64,000 bases of DNA. Origin: Chitinophaga agrisoli (GTDB lineage: Bacteria; Bacteroidota; Bacteroidia; Chitinophagales; Chitinophagaceae). The notes under the pieces were generated by a model that did not search any database, was not told where the DNA came from, and was given only the letters and a program-made list of their open reading frames with translations. Positions 8,355 through 17,404 of this stretch are shown piece after piece (the stretch's first letter is position 1; each line of letters begins with the position of its first letter). Both the position numbers and the translations under genes were made by a program. The stretch lies in NCBI RefSeq assembly GCF_008386695.1, contig NZ_VUOC01000004.1:3200576-3264575 (forward strand), given 5' to 3'.

Positions 8355-9869
8355 TCAGGGTTTTTGCCACCATACCTGGGTAGAGATCACATCCGGACCC
8401 TGGGCGGCAACGGCGATTTTATAATTGGTAGGATTAGTAGATTGTACGTATACCGGGTAGGTCATCCTGGCCGGCATGATACCGTTATTCCTTAAGCCCG
8501 GCCCTTTGGGCAGTACCGGATGGCCGGTGCGGCGGTATTCAAACCATTGCTCCAGGTCTTCGAGGAAGAGGGCGTAGTATTTCTGGAGATGGATCTGCTC
8601 CATTTTGTCTTCTACGGTACCAGCCTCGTTCCACTGAATATCTGCCGCGGAGAGGTAGTCTGCAATGGCCAGTTTCCACTGGGGCAACCAGAGGGTGATG
8701 CTGTTCTGCACCCCATTGTTATAATAGGTTTCCGCGGAACCGCTGATCCAGCCTTTGGCGGCCGCTTCTGCCAGTATGAACTGTACTTCTGCGTAGTTCA
8801 TCATCATACCGGTGAGCGGGTCTGTCATTAAAGTAGCCGCGGAGGTAGTGGACAGGAAGTAGCTTTTCTTTACCACGCCGCTACCGGGCGCATAACCACT
8901 GGGAATGCCTGCATAGATACCTGCAGCCGGGCTGATGGCCCACCTGTTAACGCCTGAGGAACCATAAGTGGGAATGTCGATACGGGGATCGTTCCAGGAC
9001 ACCAGGTGATCGATAAAGAAGCTGGCGATGCCGGGCGCGCGGAAGTCCTGTTCCCTTACGCTGAGATAGGGGGATACATAGGGGCCGGCGCCTGTCCAGT
9101 GAAGGATAGCCGATTCGTCGTTATTGGCGATAATGGGATATTTGGCAGCGTTCACCTCTACGATATCCTTTATTTTGGCTATACTGCTCTGGGCCACCTC
9201 CGCTTTACCGGAAACGCGCAACAACAGGCGTAAGTAGAGGGAGTTACCAAACTTACGCCATTTGGCTACGCTGCCGCGGTATACGGGATCGCTGGCAGAG
9301 TCGATAGCGGTGCCGGTAGTAAGCAACGTGTTGGCGGTATCCAGCTTCCTGAAGATATCCGCATAGATATCTTTCTGCTTATCGAAAGCCGGCTCGTAGT
9401 TACTGCTATCCTTAGCCTCGTTTGAATGGAAGTAAGGAATATCCCCATAGGTATCTGTGAGCATGGAATAGATCCAGGACTGGCAGATGAGCGCAATACC
9501 CATGTAGGATTTGTTATAGGCCAGCTCTCCGCTGGCGATCTTATAGATATCCTTAAAGTTGGTGAGCTCAGAATACCAGCCATTGTACAGGTAATCTGCC
9601 CAGTTGGCGCGGTAGTCATAACGGAACACCTGGCCCTCTGCATCACTTGTATTAACGGTTACCTGCATAAGCTCATTATTGAAGTTACGGTTGCGCAACA
9701 TGCCATAAGTGAGCGCACCTACCAACGCAGGCGCCAGGAGCTGTTTGGGCGCGGCGTTGGGCGTGTTATTAGGATCTGTATTAATATCCTCAAAGTTCTT
9801 TGTACAGGACGAGAGCAGCATACCTGCCAGCAGCACCGCACCTGTGATCTTAACTATTATCTGCTTCAT
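8355..9869 (-). CDS. SusD/RagB-like nutrient-binding lipoprotein
   Basis: A 504-residue lipoprotein (lipobox ending LSSC, Cys22). The N-terminus NFEDINTDPNNTP and the alternating TPR-like helices place it in the SusD-like_2 group of RagB/SusD proteins, which sit as a lid on the SusC barrel and deliver ligand to it. Further family hallmarks are EVQFILAEAAAKGW and a C-terminal EDLEQWFEYRRTGHPVL. It starts 11 bases after the SusC stop codon, typical of a tightly coupled SusCD pair. The ligand is unknown. Confidence 0.93.
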   Translation of the reverse strand: MKQIIVKITGAVLLAGMLLSSCTKNFEDINTDPNNTPNAAPKQLLAPALVGALTYGMLRNRNFNNELMQVTVNTSDAEGQVFRYDYRANWADYLYNGWYSELTNFKDIYKIASGELAYNKSYMGIALICQSWIYSMLTDTYGDIPYFHSNEAKDSSNYEPAFDKQKDIYADIFRKLDTANTLLTTGTAIDSASDPVYRGSVAKWRKFGNSLYLRLLLRVSGKAEVAQSSIAKIKDIVEVNAAKYPIIANNDESAILHWTGAGPYVSPYLSVREQDFRAPGIASFFIDHLVSWNDPRIDIPTYGSSGVNRWAISPAAGIYAGIPSGYAPGSGVVKKSYFLSTTSAATLMTDPLTGMMMNYAEVQFILAEAAAKGWISGSAETYYNNGVQNSITLWLPQWKLAIADYLSAADIQWNEAGTVEDKMEQIHLQKYYALFLEDLEQWFEYRRTGHPVLPKGPGLRNNGIMPARMTYPVYVQSTNPTNYKIAVAAQGPDVISTQVWWQKP

Positions 9870-9880
9870 TATTCAACGGA

Positions 9881-12800
9881 TTAAAGTCCTATAATCAGAT
9901 TTACGCCAAAAGAGCGGGTAGATGGGAACTGTCCCACTTCATAGCCCTGCACGATATCAGTGCCATTGAGGGTACCAAATTCCGGATCGAAGATGGGCCA
10001 GGGGGACCAGATGAACAGGTTACGGCCATATACGCCCAGCGTTACCCGCTGCAAGCCCCAACGGCGGGTGAGCTGCGGGCTAAGGGTATAATCCAGGCGG
10101 GCCTCCCGGAACTTTACAAAGTCAGTGCTGAAGGTGCTGCCCTCTGCATTATCTACCCCATAATGCGAGCGGTAGTACTCATCTATATCCGTGGCGATCA
10201 CATCGTTCTTGCGGTATTTGCCGTCACCATCCTGTACTACGCCGTTACCGATGATACCATTGAACCTGCCGGGGAGGGTATTGGGCGTTTTGCCCTGCTC
10301 CGCCAGTTTGTAATGCGTGAGGGAGTGGGCTACGGCGCCGTATTGCGCATCGAACAAGAGGTTGAGATGAAACTGTTTGTAGGTGAAATCATTGGTGAAG
10401 CCCAGTTTCCATTTGGGCACGGTATTGCCCAGGTACTTCACATCTTCAGAAATGAGGGCGAAGCCGGTCCTGGAATCATATACGATCTGCCCATCCGGGG
10501 AGCGTACATAACCACGGCCGTACAGGTCGCCCATGCTGCCGCCTTCTTTAGCCACGATCTGCACACCGCCCACAGGGCCGGTTTGCAGCACTACAGAACT
10601 ATCTGCCAGCTGCTTGATACGGTTACGGTTGGTGGAGAATACGATATTGGTATTCCAGGTAAAGCCGGTTTTTGTGGTGACTGGCGTAGCGTTCAGCGCC
10701 AGCTCCAGGCCGCTGTTAGTTACCTTACCCGCATTAATGAGGGTACGGGTATAACCGGAGGCGCGGTCTACGATACGTTCCAGGATCTGGTCTTTTGTGT
10801 TGCCGTTATACACCGCCAGGTCTATTCCTATACGGTTGTTAAAGAAGCGCACATTGGTACCAGCTTCGTAGGTAATGGTACGCAGGGGCCGCAGATCCGG
10901 GTTAGCGAGGATGGCCGGATTCTCCAGACCGCCGTTATAGAGGCTGCCCGCTGAAGTGTAGTTAAAGGCTGTACGGTATGGCACCGTTTGTCCGCTACCT
11001 ACACCTGACACGGAGAACCTGAATTTTGCAAAGCTGATAGCTTTGGGCAGCTCCATTACTTCTGAGGCAATGAAGCTCATATTGGCAGAGGGATAAAAGA
11101 AGCCTGCGTTGGTCGTGCGCACGGGTGTAGCCAGTACGCTGTTCCAGTCCTGGCGGGCGGTAAGGTCCACGAACAGGAAGTCCCTGTAGCTGGCTGCCAT
11201 CAATCCATAAAAACTGTTGATCGCGTATTTGCTTCTCCAGGGCATAGTCACCAGCGGGCCCGCCGCATTGGCGAATGTATATACGCCTGGGTACGTAAGG
11301 GAGTCTGCACGGGTCTCATCCCTGTTGTATGTATTACGCAGGATGCTACCACCGGCAGATAGGGAGAAATCGATAGCGTGGGTGATCTTCCTGGCGTATT
11401 TGAGCAGAAAATCGCTGCTAGCCTCCATGGAGAAGATGTTCTGCGTACGGTAGCTGCCTTTTGGCATTTTGGAGCCTGCATCATAAGGACGGGATTGCCC
11501 GCGTTGCTCATAAGACAGATCCACAGAAGTACGTACCATCAGGCTTAATTCACTGGTAAAGGAATAGACAGCCTGCACATTACCAGTAACACCGTTACGG
11601 TTAGTACGGTTGATGAACTCATTGGAAACGGCATATGGGTTTTCCGGGAAAGAGCTGTACGGGAACTTGATCTTCAGGCCTTCCTGCCCATGCACCCAAT
11701 AGTCCTTTAACCAATCTACAGCAGCATTGGGCTGCCAGAAAATGTACCAATACATGATGGACTGGTTGCCGTAGCCGGCGCCGGGTAAATTATCGCTCCA
11801 TTTGTTGGTGTAATCTATCTTGGAAGAGATCTGCAGTTTATCTGTAGCCTTGGTGCTTACGGACATGGATACCGTATTACGTTTGTAACCGGTATTTGGG
11901 ATGATCCATTTGTTATCCACGTTGGTGACGGAGAAACGAGCCGTAGTCTTGTCCGTACCACCAGATACGCTGATGCTGTTGGTGAATGTTTGTCCGGAGG
12001 TGAAATAATTCCGGCTATCATTCTTATAAGGCACCCAGGGGGTTCTTTCCTTACCCTGTGTTTGCGTTACGGGATCATACTGATAAAATGACTGCCCATT
12101 GAACTTAGGCCCGTAGGCAGAGCTGGTGCTGGAAGTGCTGGGACCATCCGCAGAAGCGCCATAGGAGTAGTAATCCGCGCCGCCTAAGCCCTGGCCGTAT
12201 TCATATTGCAGGGCAGGCCAGCGGTTCACCTCTTCTATATTGGCATTGGAATTAAAGGTAACCCCCAGGCCTTTCTTTTTGCTGGCGCCGGTCTTGGTGG
12301 TGATGATGATAGCGCCGTTTGCACCACGCTGGCCGTACAATGCAGCCGCACCGGGGCCTTTTAACACGGTAACGGATTCAATATCTTCCGGGTTAATATC
12401 GTTGATGCCACTGCCATAATCCGCCGGCATGTTATCACTGCCGGTACCATAGGTAAGCTCGCCGGTAACCGCTGTGCGGCGGCCGCTGCCCTGGTTAACC
12501 ACTACCCCATCCACTACGATCAGCGCTTCGTTATCGCCGGTAAGGTTATTTTCTCCGCGGAGGATGATCTTATTAGAGCCGGTAGGGCCACCGTTGGACC
12601 TTACCAGGTTAAGGCCGGCCACTTTACCGGAAAGCGCGTCTGTCCAGTTGGCGGAAACGGCATTGGTCAGCTGTTCATTTGTTATTACGGTAGCGGAATA
12701 ACCCAGGGCTTTCTCTTCGCGTTTGATACCCAGGGCGGTGTTGATCACCACCTCGTTCAGGGTGCGGGAGTCCGGCATCATGCGGATGTCCATGTTCTGG

Positions 12801-13411
12801 GCCTTTTCTACCGCCACTTCGCGGGGGCTGTAGCCCAGGAAGGAGAAAACGAGTACCGTGCCTTTTGGCACGGTTAGCGTGTAACGGCCATCAACATCGC
12901 TGATAGCGCCTTTATTACCATTTTTGGTACGGATGTTAACACCTACCAGTATTTCGCCTTTCTCATCTGTTACTTTGCCGTTGATGGCCACTTCGTCTGC
13001 AGGGTCTGCGGATATTGCAACGCGGGACGTAGCATTTTCTTCGGCGGACAATTTGTAGATGATGTTCTTTTCCTTCAGCTGCTGGTAGCCGAAGCCGGTA
13101 CCGGACAATACTTTTGAGAGCACCACCGCAACGGTCTCGTCTTTATAGGCGCCAGACACTCGTTTGTCTGATTTCCTAAGCTCCAATGCATCGTACATAA
13201 AACGCGCATTGATCTTCTTCTCTATTTTATGGATAGCGCCGGTAAGGTCTTCGTTAGAAAATGCTACGGAGATCTTTTTCTCTGCAAAGCTTTCTGCCTG
13301 GCTGAACGCCCAATCCGGCTGCAGGCATATGAGCAAGCCCGCAATGAGTATGCAGGTCCTGCGCCGCATACGATGGGCCCATTGTGTAAAGTTTGTTTTC
13401 TTCGGGTACAT
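9881..13411 (-). CDS. SusC/RagA TonB-linked receptor with STN domain
   Basis: 1176 residues from the chosen ATG at 13411, which is followed by a signal peptide (RTCILIAGLLICLQ, cleavage near AFSQA); longer in-frame starts up to 13507 would push the signal peptide inwards. Order: STN (secretin/TonB N-terminal) domain at about residues 40-120, carboxypeptidase-like beta-sandwich at about 135-215 (INGKVTDEKGE), plug domain with LKGPGAAALYGQRGANG, then a long beta-barrel ending FGVNLIIGL. The receptor imports an oligomeric nutrient in a TonB-dependent way. The STN domain indicates signalling to the FecR/ECF pair encoded just upstream. Confidence 0.95.
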   Translation of the reverse strand: MYPKKTNFTQWAHRMRRRTCILIAGLLICLQPDWAFSQAESFAEKKISVAFSNEDLTGAIHKIEKKINARFMYDALELRKSDKRVSGAYKDETVAVVLSKVLSGTGFGYQQLKEKNIIYKLSAEENATSRVAISADPADEVAINGKVTDEKGEILVGVNIRTKNGNKGAISDVDGRYTLTVPKGTVLVFSFLGYSPREVAVEKAQNMDIRMMPDSRTLNEVVINTALGIKREEKALGYSATVITNEQLTNAVSANWTDALSGKVAGLNLVRSNGGPTGSNKIILRGENNLTGDNEALIVVDGVVVNQGSGRRTAVTGELTYGTGSDNMPADYGSGINDINPEDIESVTVLKGPGAAALYGQRGANGAIIITTKTGASKKKGLGVTFNSNANIEEVNRWPALQYEYGQGLGGADYYSYGASADGPSTSSTSSAYGPKFNGQSFYQYDPVTQTQGKERTPWVPYKNDSRNYFTSGQTFTNSISVSGGTDKTTARFSVTNVDNKWIIPNTGYKRNTVSMSVSTKATDKLQISSKIDYTNKWSDNLPGAGYGNQSIMYWYIFWQPNAAVDWLKDYWVHGQEGLKIKFPYSSFPENPYAVSNEFINRTNRNGVTGNVQAVYSFTSELSLMVRTSVDLSYEQRGQSRPYDAGSKMPKGSYRTQNIFSMEASSDFLLKYARKITHAIDFSLSAGGSILRNTYNRDETRADSLTYPGVYTFANAAGPLVTMPWRSKYAINSFYGLMAASYRDFLFVDLTARQDWNSVLATPVRTTNAGFFYPSANMSFIASEVMELPKAISFAKFRFSVSGVGSGQTVPYRTAFNYTSAGSLYNGGLENPAILANPDLRPLRTITYEAGTNVRFFNNRIGIDLAVYNGNTKDQILERIVDRASGYTRTLINAGKVTNSGLELALNATPVTTKTGFTWNTNIVFSTNRNRIKQLADSSVVLQTGPVGGVQIVAKEGGSMGDLYGRGYVRSPDGQIVYDSRTGFALISEDVKYLGNTVPKWKLGFTNDFTYKQFHLNLLFDAQYGAVAHSLTHYKLAEQGKTPNTLPGRFNGIIGNGVVQDGDGKYRKNDVIATDIDEYYRSHYGVDNAEGSTFSTDFVKFREARLDYTLSPQLTRRWGLQRVTLGVYGRNLFIWSPWPIFDPEFGTLNGTDIVQGYEVGQFPSTRSFGVNLIIGL

Positions 13412-13523
13412 ATTTTTATTAGCTGGTTGTTTATTCTTTATTTTCTGACAATAAGCTTCCTGTTCCATTGTTGCCAATGAAAAAAATTGTTCCTGGGCGG
13501 GTAGCACGGGTGAGGCTACCTGC

Positions 13524-14495
13524 TTACGGATATGCTATACTGATAACTCCTGCGGTCGTCTGTTTCCACTTTATCCCTGTGGCCAAAGCCAGGGCGGACA
13601 TCATATCATCCAAACTATCGTTACTGGTAAAATCTCCGGAGAACTCCTTTCCTGAAGGTACAGGCGGCAGTATCATCCTCACATTCCATTGTTTTGCTAT
13701 TGTTGTTAAGACCTGTTCCAGCGGCGCTTCCTGAAAGGACAGGCTGTGCTGCGTCCAGGCGGTTACCTGCTGTACATCTATACGCAGCAGGTTTGCCTTG
13801 CCGGATTGTTTGTCATAGCGTACCTGCAGACCGGGCTGTAATTCTGCCAGCTGCTGCTCATCCGCCGCTACCCTTACCCTGCCGGTAATTACGCTGACGG
13901 TAGCAAAGGCCCGCTGCTCTCCTATTACAAAGGAGGTGCCCAGCACCGTTACATCCAGCGAGGAGGTATGTACGATAAAAGGTTTATCCTGATCTTTTGT
14001 TACTTCAAAATAGGCTTCGCCGCTGACGGTAGCCGTGCGGTTGTGACCACGGTAACGTACCGGGAAGCTGATGGAGGCGCCGGTATTAAGGGTTACCAGT
14101 GTGTGATCCGGCAGCGCTATCTTTTTGATCTCATAGGGGCCGGCCTTAATGGTCTTAAGGGCCACGGGCGAGATAGTATCTGCCAGCTGATAGCGGAAGA
14201 GCCATCCCAGGCTACCGGTAAGGGTGAGGATGATGGAAGCGGCAGCAATACGTACCACCCGTTTAGAAAGGTGGCGGAGTAGTCCCTTAGTCTGCGGGAC
14301 TTCCTGCGGATGGGTAATGGCATGGAGCCTTGGCAGCAGCCTGGCGGCCACCATCTTTTTCCGCTCCTCTGTAAGTTGGTAGTCATTACCTTCTGTGCGG
14401 CGCAACCATTCCTCTATCAGCAACAGGTCGTCATCTGTAGCCTGACCGTTGAGGTACCGTTGCACCACTTTTTCAAATCCGTTTAGATCCATCAA
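13524..14495 (-). CDS. FecR-family anti-sigma factor
   Basis: A 323-residue single-pass membrane protein. The N-terminal cytoplasmic part (about residues 1-85) would bind the ECF sigma factor. A membrane segment follows at about 86-105 (RIAAASIILTLTGSLGWLF). The FecR domain then includes PDHTLVTLNTGASISFP and GEAYFEVTKDQDKPFIVHT, and the C-terminal DUF4974-type region (SFQEAPLEQVLTTIAKQW) contacts the STN domain of SusC. It lies between its sigma factor and the SusC gene, the standard order for substrate-induced Sus loci. Confidence 0.93.
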   Translation of the reverse strand: MMDLNGFEKVVQRYLNGQATDDDLLLIEEWLRRTEGNDYQLTEERKKMVAARLLPRLHAITHPQEVPQTKGLLRHLSKRVVRIAAASIILTLTGSLGWLFRYQLADTISPVALKTIKAGPYEIKKIALPDHTLVTLNTGASISFPVRYRGHNRTATVSGEAYFEVTKDQDKPFIVHTSSLDVTVLGTSFVIGEQRAFATVSVITGRVRVAADEQQLAELQPGLQVRYDKQSGKANLLRIDVQQVTAWTQHSLSFQEAPLEQVLTTIAKQWNVRMILPPVPSGKEFSGDFTSNDSLDDMMSALALATGIKWKQTTAGVISIAYP

Positions 14496-14558
14496 TGCGT
14501 CTTTACCTATATGTCCGGTAAAATCGCTTTTTAACCAGATCCGAATGTTAAGGATATA

Positions 14559-15128
14559 TTAACAAAAGAAACTGAGCAGCATAGCGTGCTGGAGCGATTT
14601 CTTTAACCGGCCGCGGGCAAGGCCCAGCTGGTTGCGCACGGTTTGTTCTGAGAGGGAAAGCAGGTGGGAGATATCTGTTATGGAGCGGTGCTGTTCTATA
14701 TATAATAAGTAGATCTCGCGCATTTTGGCGGGCAGGGACTGAACCCCCTGGCTGAGGATATGCTGCAGCTCTTTGGAGAGCAGGCCCTCTGACGCATTGT
14801 TGACAGCAGGCAACAGCGATTCCCGGACGTAATCCAGTTTTTCCGGGTGCTGCATCATGGCGGCAATGCGGTTAATGACCTTGTATTTAACGGCGGAGAA
14901 AAGGTATCCTTCAAAACTGTCCCTTACCTGGAGGGAGTGGCGGCGCGCCCAGAGGCTGGCGAATACTTCCTGCACCACATCTTCCGCATCTGATTCTGTA
15001 CCCAGGCGTTTCATGGCGAACACGAACAGGGACTCCCATAAACGGAGATACAGCGCTTCGAATGCCTGTACATCATCCTGCTGTATGCGTTGTAGTAGCC
15101 CGGTGTCAGTGAGTTCGCTGATGCTCAT
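14559..15128 (-). CDS. ECF RNA polymerase sigma factor (FecI-like)
   Basis: 189 residues from the ATG at 15128; an upstream ATG at 15185 would add 19 residues with no family match. Region 2 contains AFEALYLRLWESLFVFA and the core-binding DAEDVVQEVFASLW. Region 4 contains LPAKMREIYLLY followed by a helix-turn-helix (SITDISHLLSLSEQTVRNQL). It is the first gene of the SusCD locus and should be held inactive by the downstream FecR until SusC is loaded. Confidence 0.93.
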   Translation of the reverse strand: MSISELTDTGLLQRIQQDDVQAFEALYLRLWESLFVFAMKRLGTESDAEDVVQEVFASLWARRHSLQVRDSFEGYLFSAVKYKVINRIAAMMQHPEKLDYVRESLLPAVNNASEGLLSKELQHILSQGVQSLPAKMREIYLLYIEQHRSITDISHLLSLSEQTVRNQLGLARGRLKKSLQHAMLLSFFC

Positions 15129-15302
15129 TTTGATCGATAAACAGAGTTTAAAAAAGCGTTGCAAGTTAACCGCTTTATGCAACAAAAGGAAAGGGCCGGT
15201 TTTATTATATTATGAAACACTACGGCCACCAAGCCGTTAAAGTACGGGCGGTATATGAACTTTATGTTAAGCGATCATTAAGTTTAAGCCAACATTCATG
15301 CA

Positions 15303-16046
15303 TTAGTAATAATGCGAATATTGAAATGCCTGTGCCTGGCGGAGGTAAAAATGATCTGTGATGAGGCTATCCAGGGCGGCCACAAATACGCTGATCTGTT
15401 GGCGCCGCTCTTCCAGCCGTTCCGGCGAGTAGTCATCCCGCCCGGCATTAATATCATCTGCTATACGCTGGCGTAATGCAGCGAGGTAACACTGTTTCTG
15501 CGGCCCCACATCATACGGCTCTTTGAACCAAACATTACGGGTCCGGTATTCGTATACGCCGTATTCCGCGTAGCCGACGATCCTTTTAAACTGATGGCCA
15601 AAGTAGGTACCCCCATTATTGAGGTAGTCAAATACAAAATTGATGTTACGGAAAATACCTATAAGCGTATCCCTTTTGCCTTTAAGCTCTTGACCGGTAT
15701 TATGTTTTTGCAGGAACCAGCCGTAGAGGATGTAATAATCATCCTGTCCGGCGAGGCTGGCGAAGAGGATACTGGCGCCGCTCTCCGGCGTTTCTGCGCC
15801 GTGCAGGCTGCGGGCCCAGGTGATATCCGGCGGGTCCGGCATTTCTTCGTATAGTTCAGGGTAAAAGGCTATTACTTCCTGCATGTTTTCTTTGGAGAAG
15901 GTGATGCTATCGGAGTCTGTAAAGGGAATGGTTATGCTGCTGTCCGGCGCGGGGGTTTTATCATCCGCCTGCTGCTGGCTGTTGCCGGGGGGTGTGTGGC
16001 AGGCGGATGTTAACAGGATGCTGTATAATAGGGGAAATATTTTCAT
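15303..16046 (-). CDS. Hypothetical lipoprotein
   Basis: A 247-residue protein with a lipoprotein signal peptide (LLYSILLTSAC, Cys16) and a short low-complexity linker (about residues 20-40) before an acidic, Tyr-rich domain. I recognise no family. The same-strand sigma factor begins about 175 bases downstream, and the intervening stretch (15129-15302) shows no clear terminator. It is probably a periplasmic or surface-anchored protein; function unknown. Confidence 0.65.
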   Translation of the reverse strand: MKIFPLLYSILLTSACHTPPGNSQQQADDKTPAPDSSITIPFTDSDSITFSKENMQEVIAFYPELYEEMPDPPDITWARSLHGAETPESGASILFASLAGQDDYYILYGWFLQKHNTGQELKGKRDTLIGIFRNINFVFDYLNNGGTYFGHQFKRIVGYAEYGVYEYRTRNVWFKEPYDVGPQKQCYLAALRQRIADDINAGRDDYSPERLEERRQQISVFVAALDSLITDHFYLRQAQAFQYSHYY

Positions 16047-16136
16047 AGGAACGAAGTTAGCAAAAGGGTTGGATAGAAGTATGGGGGCGTTGGATGGATA
16101 GGGTTATATGGTATTTTGTGGGACAAATCTATAGCT

Positions 16137-16514
16137 ATGAAATATTTATTCTTTCTGCTGTTTTTTATTCCGTTTGTGCAGATATCAGCGCAGACTACCA
16201 TTCCCGGGAAAGAGGAAGTAATAACGTTGTTGTGTCATAAATGGCACGCCGAGGAAATAATAGCGGGCAATAAAAAACAGAAGGCGCTGCCGTATGTTGG
16301 CTATACAAGGTATAAAACTGATCTTACTTATGAAGATAAGGATGGCGATCATGTTGAGAAAGGCACATGGCAATATGACGAGGCCACCAACAAGCTGACG
16401 CTTAGCTCAGGGAGTGTTTATACTATAAAGGAAATATCTGCTACGCGGCTGGTAGTGGGTTTTGTGATGGAAGGGATGGCTGGTGGTTTTGTATTTAAGA
16501 ATATTGGAGATTAG
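16137..16514 (+). CDS. Small secreted lipocalin-like protein
   Basis: About 125 residues starting MKYLFFLLFFIPFV with a clear signal peptide (cleavage near ISAQ). The ATG at 16137 is preferred to the upstream one at 16116 because it places the signal peptide at the N-terminus. The mature part shows the pattern of small Bacteroidota lipocalin-like domains: LCHKWHAEEI, then a Tyr/Thr strand, then KGTWQYDEATNKLTLSS. The fold assignment is tentative and no ligand is known. A hairpin terminator follows. Confidence 0.6.
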   Translation: MKYLFFLLFFIPFVQISAQTTIPGKEEVITLLCHKWHAEEIIAGNKKQKALPYVGYTRYKTDLTYEDKDGDHVEKGTWQYDEATNKLTLSSGSVYTIKEISATRLVVGFVMEGMAGGFVFKNIGD

Positions 16515-16544
16515 TGATATCGGATGCTACCATTAAGTAGAAAA

Positions 16545-16573
16545 GGTCTGGGGGCATCTCCGGACTTTTTTTT
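16545..16573 (+). terminator. Terminator after the lipocalin-like gene
   Basis: A short stem, GTCTGG (16546-16551) with CCGGAC (16560-16565, one G-T pair), is followed by eight T residues. Confidence 0.6.
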
Positions 16574-16600
16574 ATCCGTTATCCGTTAAATAATACCTAA

Positions 16601-16849
16601 TGCGCGGCAGGTTCAAAAACGGCCTGCGCCTGCCGCGGGGAGCTCGTTTGGCAAGTAGGCTGCAGGAACCGCGCCAGCCAAGGGCCGTTTTGAATCCTGC
16701 CGCGCAAGGTAGGATGCTTTAGGGCGGGAGTGGGTTGGCTGATTGGAAATGGGCTGAGGGAGCTGCGCCAGCTAAGGACCCTTTTGAATGCTATCCATGT
16801 GAGGTGGAAAGCCTTGTGACGGGAGTGGGTTGGCTGATTGGAAAGATCT
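16601..16849. repeat. Imperfect ~94-bp tandem duplication with an inverted repeat
   Basis: The 408 bases between the lipocalin-like gene and the Rrf2 gene hold two imperfect copies of a ~94-base unit, about 16665-16755 and 16759-16849. A 25-base block at 16725-16749 recurs without change at 16820-16844, and GCGCCAGC...TTTTGAAT recurs at 16671-16695 and 16765-16789. The first unit also overlaps one arm of a 24-base near-perfect inverted repeat (16601-16624 with 16683-16706). No ORF is present. It may be a REP-like or decayed mobile element. Confidence 0.7.
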
Positions 16850-16858
16850 GAAAGTAAT

Positions 16859-16880
16859 TAAAAGAGTTTTTTGTCTTTTA
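16859..16880. promoter_or_regulatory. Candidate operator upstream of the Rrf2 regulator
   Basis: The inverted repeat TAAAAGAG, a 6-base spacer and GTCTTTTA match in 7 of 8 positions. It overlaps the -33 region of the promoter for the Rrf2 gene. A related element with the same spacer length lies upstream of the haemoglobin gene at 17369-17390, which suggests binding by the Rrf2 regulator itself. The role is inferred. Confidence 0.55.
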
Positions 16881-16902
16881 TTCCAATATTTAATTATTTT
16901 TG
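16870..16902 (+). promoter_or_regulatory. Bacteroidota-type promoter of the Rrf2 gene
   Basis: TTTG (16870-16873) and TATTTTTG (16895-16902, matching TAnnTTTG) are 21 bases apart, the usual spacing in this phylum. It lies 20 bases before the Rrf2 start codon and overlaps the candidate operator. Confidence 0.6.
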
Positions 16903-16922
16903 TGCGGTAAAAGGAGGTGTTC

Positions 16923-17354
16923 ATGTTTTCCAAGACTTGTGAATATGCCGTAAGGGCGGTGATGTTTGTGGCGCAGCGGTCGAAGGACGGCGAGAAGGTA
17001 GGTATTAAAGAGATAGCGAAGGGAATAGATTCCCCGGAGCACTTTATTGCCAAGATCCTGCAGGACCTGGGAAAGCAGGGATTGATACAATCTGTTAAAG
17101 GACCTAATGGCGGTTTTTACCTGGACGCCGCCACTGCCAAGTGCAGCCTGGCGGATGTGGTGAAGGCCGTAGATGGTGATAAGATCTTTGCCGGTTGCGG
17201 GCTGGGGCTAAAACATTGCTCTGAAACGCACCCCTGCCCTATCCATCATGAATTTAAAAAGATCCGGAAAGACATCTTTACTATGCTGGAGAAGGCTAAG
17301 CTGGGCAAGTTCAATGAGCAGCTGGAGCAGCATCTGGCATTTCTGAAACGTTAA
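16923..17354 (+). CDS. Rrf2-family regulator, NsrR-like
   Basis: 143 residues from the ATG at 16923, which sits five bases after a strong AAGGAGG; the GTG at 16917 overlaps that site and is unlikely. A winged helix-turn-helix occupies about residues 1-70 (SKTCEYAVRAVMFVA; GGFYLDAA). Three cysteines at 92, 99 and 105 are spaced like the [2Fe-2S] ligands of NsrR/IscR/RirA proteins. Family members lose DNA binding when the cluster reacts with nitric oxide or is lost. The downstream haemoglobin and NO reductase argue for a nitric-oxide sensor (NsrR role), though IscR-like iron-sulphur sensing cannot be excluded from sequence. Confidence 0.88.
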   Translation: MFSKTCEYAVRAVMFVAQRSKDGEKVGIKEIAKGIDSPEHFIAKILQDLGKQGLIQSVKGPNGGFYLDAATAKCSLADVVKAVDGDKIFAGCGLGLKHCSETHPCPIHHEFKKIRKDIFTMLEKAKLGKFNEQLEQHLAFLKR

Positions 17355-17368
17355 AAATTTTATCTAAA

Positions 17369-17390
17369 TAAAGGACAAAAAGGTCTTAAT
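17369..17390. promoter_or_regulatory. Second candidate Rrf2 operator, before the haemoglobin gene
   Basis: TAAAGGAC, a 6-base spacer and GTCTTAAT resemble the element at 16859-16880 in sequence and share its spacer length. It lies 15 bases before the truncated-haemoglobin start. It is less symmetric than the first copy. Confidence 0.45.
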
Positions 17391-17404
17391 ATATTTTTAT
17401 AGAT

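Noticed and set aside
16601-16849. CRISPR array
   Set aside because: Only two imperfect, directly adjacent ~94-base units without spacers.
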